NCBI GenBank assembly: GCA_013141075.1
Contig: JABFRQ010000005.1
Coordinates: forward strand, 62,001-126,000
Source of the DNA: Methylotenera sp.
GTDB lineage: Bacteria; Pseudomonadota; Gammaproteobacteria; Burkholderiales; Methylophilaceae
Length of the DNA: 64,000 bases
Reading direction: 5' to 3'
Shown here piece after piece: positions 59,784-64,000 of the stretch; position 1 is the stretch's first letter; every line of letters starts with the position of its first letter. A program made the translations under genes and the position numbers. A model generated the notes under the pieces. The model saw only the letters and a list, made by a program, of their open reading frames with translations, had not been told where the DNA came from and made no database searches.

Positions 59784-60331
59784 AAAATACACTTTCAAAT
59801 CTTGGCTACTTAGCGGCCATGCTAGGGCTTGGCTTTGCCATTTATTATTTTGCATTAAACCCAAACTCACCACTTAAAAACCCGCAATCTAATTTAGACG
59901 CGTTTTCTACGCAAGCATTTTTTGACGCAAAACTACCCAATGAAAATGGTGTAAGCCAAGACTTAAGCCAATACAAAGGTAAAATTATTGTGCTTAATTT
60001 TTGGGCCACTTGGTGCCCGCCGTGCCGCGAAGAAATGCCAGAGCTCTCTGAATTACACACAGAATATAATAATAAAAATGTTGTTGTGTTAGGCGTGGCG
60101 ATTGACGAATTAGCCTTAGTCAAAGAATTCACACAAGAGTCACCCGTTAGCTATCCGCTGTTTTCGGCAGAAAATGAGGGCATGGAACTCGCAAGCAACT
60201 TAGGTAATGACAAAGGTGTTTTGCCCTACACCGTTATCATCAATACGCAAGGTAATGTCGTTAATTCATACTTCGGCCGCATCAATAAAACGCTCATTAG
60301 CGAGGCTTTACTGCCATTATTAGCGCATTGA
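59777..60331 (+). CDS. TlpA-type membrane-anchored thioredoxin
   Basis: A 184-residue thioredoxin-fold protein with an N-terminal membrane anchor (about 8-26, LGYLAAMLGLGFAIYYFAL) and active site WATWCPPCREEMPEL, typical of TlpA/ResA reductants used in cytochrome maturation. The ATG overlaps the dsbD stop, so it is coupled to its likely electron source DsbD. Presence of several c-type cytochromes in the window fits such a role. Confidence 0.92.
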   Translation: MLKNTLSNLGYLAAMLGLGFAIYYFALNPNSPLKNPQSNLDAFSTQAFFDAKLPNENGVSQDLSQYKGKIIVLNFWATWCPPCREEMPELSELHTEYNNKNVVVLGVAIDELALVKEFTQESPVSYPLFSAENEGMELASNLGNDKGVLPYTVIINTQGNVVNSYFGRINKTLISEALLPLLAH

Positions 60332-60508
60332 CCAGCGTTAATTACGGCATAATTTTATAGTAGCTAATATCAAGCCTTAATGTATTCATGCTGTGTAATT
60401 TCGTTTAATTACGCTAAATTTGCTGGACAAAAACCACTAACTTCGGCAAACTTGCAACTATGAATCACAACAATTTACAATCTTGCTTGCTCAAAATGCT
60501 GGTTTGCC

Positions 60509-60955
60509 ATGTCAAGTAAATCGATTTTAGTGCTACACGGCCCTAACCTTAACTTGCTGGGCTTACGCGAACCTGAACATTATGGCAACGCTACATTAGC
60601 CTCTATCAACCAAGCGCTGGCAGATGTTGCCGCCAAGGCAGGCGTCACTTTAGAAACTTTTCAAAGTAATGCTGAGGCTGATTTAGTCACTAAAATTCAA
60701 TCCATTGCTACAACAAAAGTGGATTTTGTGATTATTAACCCTGCAGCATTTACGCATACATCTGTTGCCATGCGCGATGCACTTTCTGCCGTTAAAGTGC
60801 CATTTATTGAGGTACATTTATCTAATGTGTATGCCCGTGAGGCATTTCGTCATCACTCATACTTTACCGATATTGCGGTGGGTGTAATTAGCGGATTAGG
60901 CGCTAAGGGTTATATGCTAGCGCTAGACTATGCAATTGAAAAACTCAACCAATAA
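60509..60955 (+). CDS. aroQ: type II 3-dehydroquinate dehydratase
   Basis: AroQ catalyses the third step of the shikimate pathway. The 148-residue protein has [18 protein letters not shown] with the catalytic Tyr, [21 protein letters not shown] and [20 protein letters not shown] with the catalytic His. Normal length for the dodecameric type. It precedes accB-accC, a common gammaproteobacterial and betaproteobacterial order. Confidence 0.97.
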   Translation: MSSKSILVLHGPNLNLLGLREPEHYGNATLASINQALADVAAKAGVTLETFQSNAEADLVTKIQSIATTKVDFVIINPAAFTHTSVAMRDALSAVKVPFIEVHLSNVYAREAFRHHSYFTDIAVGVISGLGAKGYMLALDYAIEKLNQ

Positions 60956-60992
60956 TAATTTTAAAATTTAATAGCTTTAATTAGGGGTAATG

Positions 60993-61448
60993 ATGGACTT
61001 ACGTAAACTTAAAAAATTGATCGACCTTGTTGAAGAATCAGGCATTGCAGAGCTTGAACTCACTGAAGAAGGCGAAACCGTTCGCATTAGCCGTAATTTC
61101 ACGTCTAGTGCGCCTATGCAACAACATTACGCGCCAGCACATTATGCTGCTGCGCCCCAAAATCATGCACCGCAAGCCGCGGCCGCCGTGGTTGATGCGC
61201 CAGTGGTTGAAACTGGTCATATGGTTAAATCGCCAATGGTTGGCACGTTTTATCGCTCAGCCTCGCCTGAATCTAAAGCGTTCGTTGAAGTGGGCGACAC
61301 CGTTGCCGTGGGAGACACGCTTTGTATTATTGAGGCCATGAAATTGTTAAACGAAATTGAATCTGATAAAGCGGGTGTGGTTAAAAAAATCTTGGTCGAT
61401 AACGGTTTAGCTGTTGAATACGGTGAACCACTCTTTGTTATCGGCTAG
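60993..61448 (+). CDS. accB: acetyl-CoA carboxylase biotin carboxyl carrier protein
   Basis: BCCP carries the biotin used by acetyl-CoA carboxylase in fatty acid synthesis. The 151-residue protein has an N-terminal helix-rich part, an Ala/Pro/His-rich linker (about 45-75) and a C-terminal biotinyl domain. The modified Lys lies in [11 protein letters not shown] (Lys117). Two adjacent ATGs (60990, 60993) compete; AGGGG spacing favours the second. accC follows. Confidence 0.96.
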   Translation: MDLRKLKKLIDLVEESGIAELELTEEGETVRISRNFTSSAPMQQHYAPAHYAAAPQNHAPQAAAAVVDAPVVETGHMVKSPMVGTFYRSASPESKAFVEVGDTVAVGDTLCIIEAMKLLNEIESDKAGVVKKILVDNGLAVEYGEPLFVIG

Positions 61449-61503
61449 ACATAATCTTCACAGAGTTACCGCCTAGCATTTTTAAAATATTGGATTCAAC
61501 AAC

Positions 61504-62886
61504 ATGGCTATTTTTGGCAAAACCCCAACCATTAACAAAATTGATAAAATTTTAATCGCCAACCGGGGCGAAATCGCCTTGCGCATACAACGCGCCTGTC
61601 GCGAGCTTGGTATTAAAACCGTGGCTGTGCATTCTGAAGCAGATCGTGAGGCTAAATACGTAAAATTAGCCGATGAATCTGTGTGTATCGGCCCTGCACC
61701 ATCTAGTCAGAGTTACTTAAATATTCCAGCTGTTATTAGCGCGGCTGAAGTCACCGATGCGCAAGCGATTCACCCAGGTTATGGTTTTTTATCTGAAAAT
61801 GCAGATTTTGCAGAGCGTGTAGAACAAAGCGGCTTTATTTTTATTGGCCCGCGCGCAGAAACTATTCGCTTAATGGGCGATAAAGTTTCAGCTAAAAATG
61901 CGATGAAAAAAGCGGGCGTACCTTGCGTACCAGGCTCAGAAGGCGCACTTTCTGACGACCCTATTGAAATTATTAAAACCGCTAAAGAAGTGGGTTATCC
62001 AGTGATTATCAAGGCGGCTGGTGGTGGTGGTGGGCGCGGTATGCGAGTTGTGCATACTGAGGCTGCGTTAATTGCCTCTGTCAATATGACCAAAGCAGAA
62101 GCGCAAGCAGCGTTTGGTAACCCTGTGGTTTATATGGAAAAATACTTAGAAAAGCCGCGCCATATTGAGATTCAAATATTGGCCGACCAACATGGCAATG
62201 CGGTATATTTGGGCGAACGTGATTGCTCGATGCAACGCCGCCATCAAAAAATTATTGAAGAAGCGCCAGCGCCGCTTTTAAACACTAAGTTACGCGACAA
62301 AATTGGCGAGCGCTGTGCTGAAGCTTGCCGAAAAATTAACTATCGTGGTGCAGGCACATTTGAATTTTTGTACGAAAACAACGAGTTTTATTTCATTGAA
62401 ATGAACACCCGCCTACAAGTGGAGCACACCGTTACCGAAATGATTACGGGCATTGATTTAGTGCAACAACAAATTTTTGTAGCCTCTGGTGAAAAGCTTA
62501 AGTTTAAACAAAAAGACATTGTGCTTAAAGGTCATGCCATTGAATGCCGCCTGAATGCTGAAGATCCATACACCTTTGTACCTTCTCCTGGCAAAATTCA
62601 AACATTTCACATGCCAGGCGGCCCTGGCGTGCGCATTGATACCCATGCTTATGCAGGTTACACAGTGCCACAACATTACGACTCTATGATAGGCAAGCTC
62701 ATTACTTATGGTGACACGCGTGACCAAGCCATTGCGCGCATGCGCATTGCTTTATCTGAAATGATGATAGGTGGCATTAGCACTAATATTGCCCTACACG
62801 CCGATTTAATGGCAGATGCAGCATTTCATGCAGGCGGCACAAGCATTCATTATCTAGAGCAAAAACTAGGCATTTACAATAAATAA
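61504..62886 (+). CDS. accC: acetyl-CoA carboxylase biotin carboxylase subunit
   Basis: AccC carboxylates biotin on AccB using ATP and bicarbonate. The 460-residue protein has the family core [20 protein letters not shown] (in part), the Gly-rich ATP loop [31 protein letters not shown] (in part [11 protein letters not shown]) and [16 protein letters not shown]. The first 12 residues ([12 protein letters not shown]) are an N-terminal extension relative to E. coli. Stop TAA and prmA ATG overlap by one base. Confidence 0.97.
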   Translation: MAIFGKTPTINKIDKILIANRGEIALRIQRACRELGIKTVAVHSEADREAKYVKLADESVCIGPAPSSQSYLNIPAVISAAEVTDAQAIHPGYGFLSENADFAERVEQSGFIFIGPRAETIRLMGDKVSAKNAMKKAGVPCVPGSEGALSDDPIEIIKTAKEVGYPVIIKAAGGGGGRGMRVVHTEAALIASVNMTKAEAQAAFGNPVVYMEKYLEKPRHIEIQILADQHGNAVYLGERDCSMQRRHQKIIEEAPAPLLNTKLRDKIGERCAEACRKINYRGAGTFEFLYENNEFYFIEMNTRLQVEHTVTEMITGIDLVQQQIFVASGEKLKFKQKDIVLKGHAIECRLNAEDPYTFVPSPGKIQTFHMPGGPGVRIDTHAYAGYTVPQHYDSMIGKLITYGDTRDQAIARMRIALSEMMIGGISTNIALHADLMADAAFHAGGTSIHYLEQKLGIYNK

Positions 62887-63773
62887 TGGCGTGGGTTTCA
62901 CTAAAAATTGAAGCACAAGATAATACCGCTGATTTAATTAGCGATACGCTAATGGCGCAAGGCGCGCTTTCAGCCATTATTGAAGATGCGAATGCAGATA
63001 CACTTGATGAACAACCTATTTTCGGCGAGCCTGGTGACCCACCACCTGGCATTTGGCAACAAAATTTGGTTAGCGCTTTGTTTGATGAAGGCGTTGATGT
63101 TGCAAAAACCATTGCAGATTTACAACGCAAAACCAAACTTAACAACCTAAAATATTCAACAGAAATTATTCAAGAGCAAGACTGGGTACGCGCTACGCAA
63201 AGCCAATTTGAACCGATTAAAATTACCGATAATTTATGGATAGTGCCCACTTGGCACAGCGCGCCTAATGTTGATGCCATTAACATTGTGCTAGACCCTG
63301 GTTTAGCGTTTGGCACAGGTAGCCACCCAACAACGCATTTATGTTTGGCATGGCTTACGCAAACCGTTGCACCGCAAAATTCCGTGCTTGATTACGGCTG
63401 TGGTTCAGGCATTTTAGCCATTGCGGCTAAAAAACTTGGTGCTTCGCTGGTTGTAGGCACAGACATTGATGCACAAGCCATACAATCTAGCTTATATAAC
63501 GCTGAACAAAATAATGTGGAAGCTGAGTTTTATCATGCCAGTAAATATCAAGGCCAAGAGTTTGATATAGTTGTGGCCAACATTTTATCAAGCGCGCTAA
63601 GTGTGCTTGCCCCAGCCTTGGCAAAATCATGTAAATCTGGCGGTAAAATTGCATTATCTGGCATTTTAAAAGAGCAAGCAGAAGACGTTTCTGCCATTTA
63701 TGCCCAATGGTTTACTATGCAAGCACCTCAATTTATGGATGCTTGGGTATTGCTTACTGGTACTAAAAAATAG
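62886..63773 (+). CDS. prmA: ribosomal protein L11 methyltransferase
   Basis: PrmA trimethylates ribosomal protein L11. The 295-residue protein has the N-terminal L11-binding domain (about 1-115, start AWVSLKIEAQDNTADLISD), then the SAM-binding core VLDYGCGSGILAIAAKKLG (about 160-178), preceded by PGLAFGTGSHPTTHLCL, and VVANILSSALSVLAPAL. It overlaps the accC stop by one base. It is followed 21 bases later by the zinc-ribbon gene. Confidence 0.96.
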   Translation: MAWVSLKIEAQDNTADLISDTLMAQGALSAIIEDANADTLDEQPIFGEPGDPPPGIWQQNLVSALFDEGVDVAKTIADLQRKTKLNNLKYSTEIIQEQDWVRATQSQFEPIKITDNLWIVPTWHSAPNVDAINIVLDPGLAFGTGSHPTTHLCLAWLTQTVAPQNSVLDYGCGSGILAIAAKKLGASLVVGTDIDAQAIQSSLYNAEQNNVEAEFYHASKYQGQEFDIVVANILSSALSVLAPALAKSCKSGGKIALSGILKEQAEDVSAIYAQWFTMQAPQFMDAWVLLTGTKK

Positions 63774-63794
63774 GGCTGGCAACAAATTTATATC

Positions 63795-64000
63795 ATGAGT
63801 TCAATCACCAACTGCCCTAACTGCCAAACGCAATTTGTTGTGACCGAAGAACAGCTTAGCCAGTTCGGCGGCAAAGTGCGCTGCGGTAGCTGCTTAAATG
63901 TGTTTAATGCAACCCAGCACATGGTAGCGCCTGCAGATTTAATTGATATCGCCCTAACAAGCGCCCCCGCCAATGAAGATGAAGCTCCAACCACACCCGA
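63795..64000 (+). CDS. zinc-ribbon domain protein (MJ0042/DUF3426 type), N-terminal part
   Basis: The first 68 codons are visible; the gene continues beyond the window. The start is MSSITNCPNCQTQFVVTEEQ, with a zinc ribbon CPNC...CGSC (Cys pairs near 7-10 and 30-33). A Pro/Glu-rich linker follows. The MJ0042 ribbon directly after prmA is typical of DUF3426 proteins, which have a membrane segment and periplasmic domain further on; those parts are not visible here. The ATG at 63795 is the first in-frame start. Confidence 0.82.
   Translation, partial: MSSITNCPNCQTQFVVTEEQLSQFGGKVRCGSCLNVFNATQHMVAPADLIDIALTSAPANEDEAPTTP

Overview
The window looks like a chromosomal segment of a betaproteobacterium. 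It has moderately AT-rich coding DNA and the gene neighbourhoods truB-rbfA-infB-nusA-rimP, gmk-rpoZ-spoT-recG, hemCDXY, aroQ-accBC-prmA and rplM-rpsI-argC-erpA. Protein style and gene order suggest the Methylophilaceae (Methylotenera or Methylophilus type). That placement is inference from family knowledge, not a search result. Almost everything is chromosomal core; there is no prophage, CRISPR array, insertion sequence or integron.

Layout: 1-5.7 kb carries the translation and transcription operon rimP-nusA-infB-rbfA-truB on the minus strand. A complete rRNA operon follows at 5.9-12.2 kb, also minus: 16S, tRNA-Ile, tRNA-Ala, 23S, 5S. It is driven by three tandem promoters spaced exactly 134 bp apart just downstream of tyrS. 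At 12.2-17.9 kb lie tyrS, an M23 endopeptidase, anmK, citrate synthase and a DUF6176-like gene. At 18-22.1 kb lie a GDSL lipoprotein esterase, erpA, a bactofilin, a small membrane protein, argC and rpsI-rplM. At 22.4-26.9 kb lie a FimV-like protein, ubiA-ubiC and one unrecognised orphan gene.

The minus-strand block 27-36.9 kb runs from an ATP-grasp / alpha-E / transglutaminase / DUF2721 / Anbu-proteasome cluster straight into gmk-rpoZ-spoT-recG. It looks like an acquired peptide-ligase/protease module placed between yicC (37.0-37.9 kb) and gmk, which are usually neighbours. At 38-42.8 kb lie a Ser/Thr kinase, a PP2C phosphatase, rph, rdgB, a 70-aa unknown and hemW. A second FimV-like gene follows argH (43-46 kb).

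At 46.2-48.6 kb are an AlgZ/AlgR-type LytS/LytTR pair and a mechanosensitive-channel-type protein. At 48.8-52 kb are hemC-hemD-hemX and a strikingly short hemY. At 52-55.6 kb a QseBC-type two-component system sits beside a diheme cytochrome c / SHP-like cytochrome c / cytochrome b561 electron-transfer cluster. The window ends with a ferredoxin-reductase-type flavoprotein, fxsA, dsbD-tlpA, aroQ, accBC, prmA and the start of a zinc-ribbon gene.

The most notable non-coding structure is a set of short dispersed palindromes concentrated between genes: a GCCCTGCRAGCC-type element in four copies and GTCATTCC-type elements in four copies. The most notable gene-level observations are the Anbu/ATP-grasp island linked to the stringent-response operon, the truncated HemY, and the two FimV-like paralogues with non-ATG starts.
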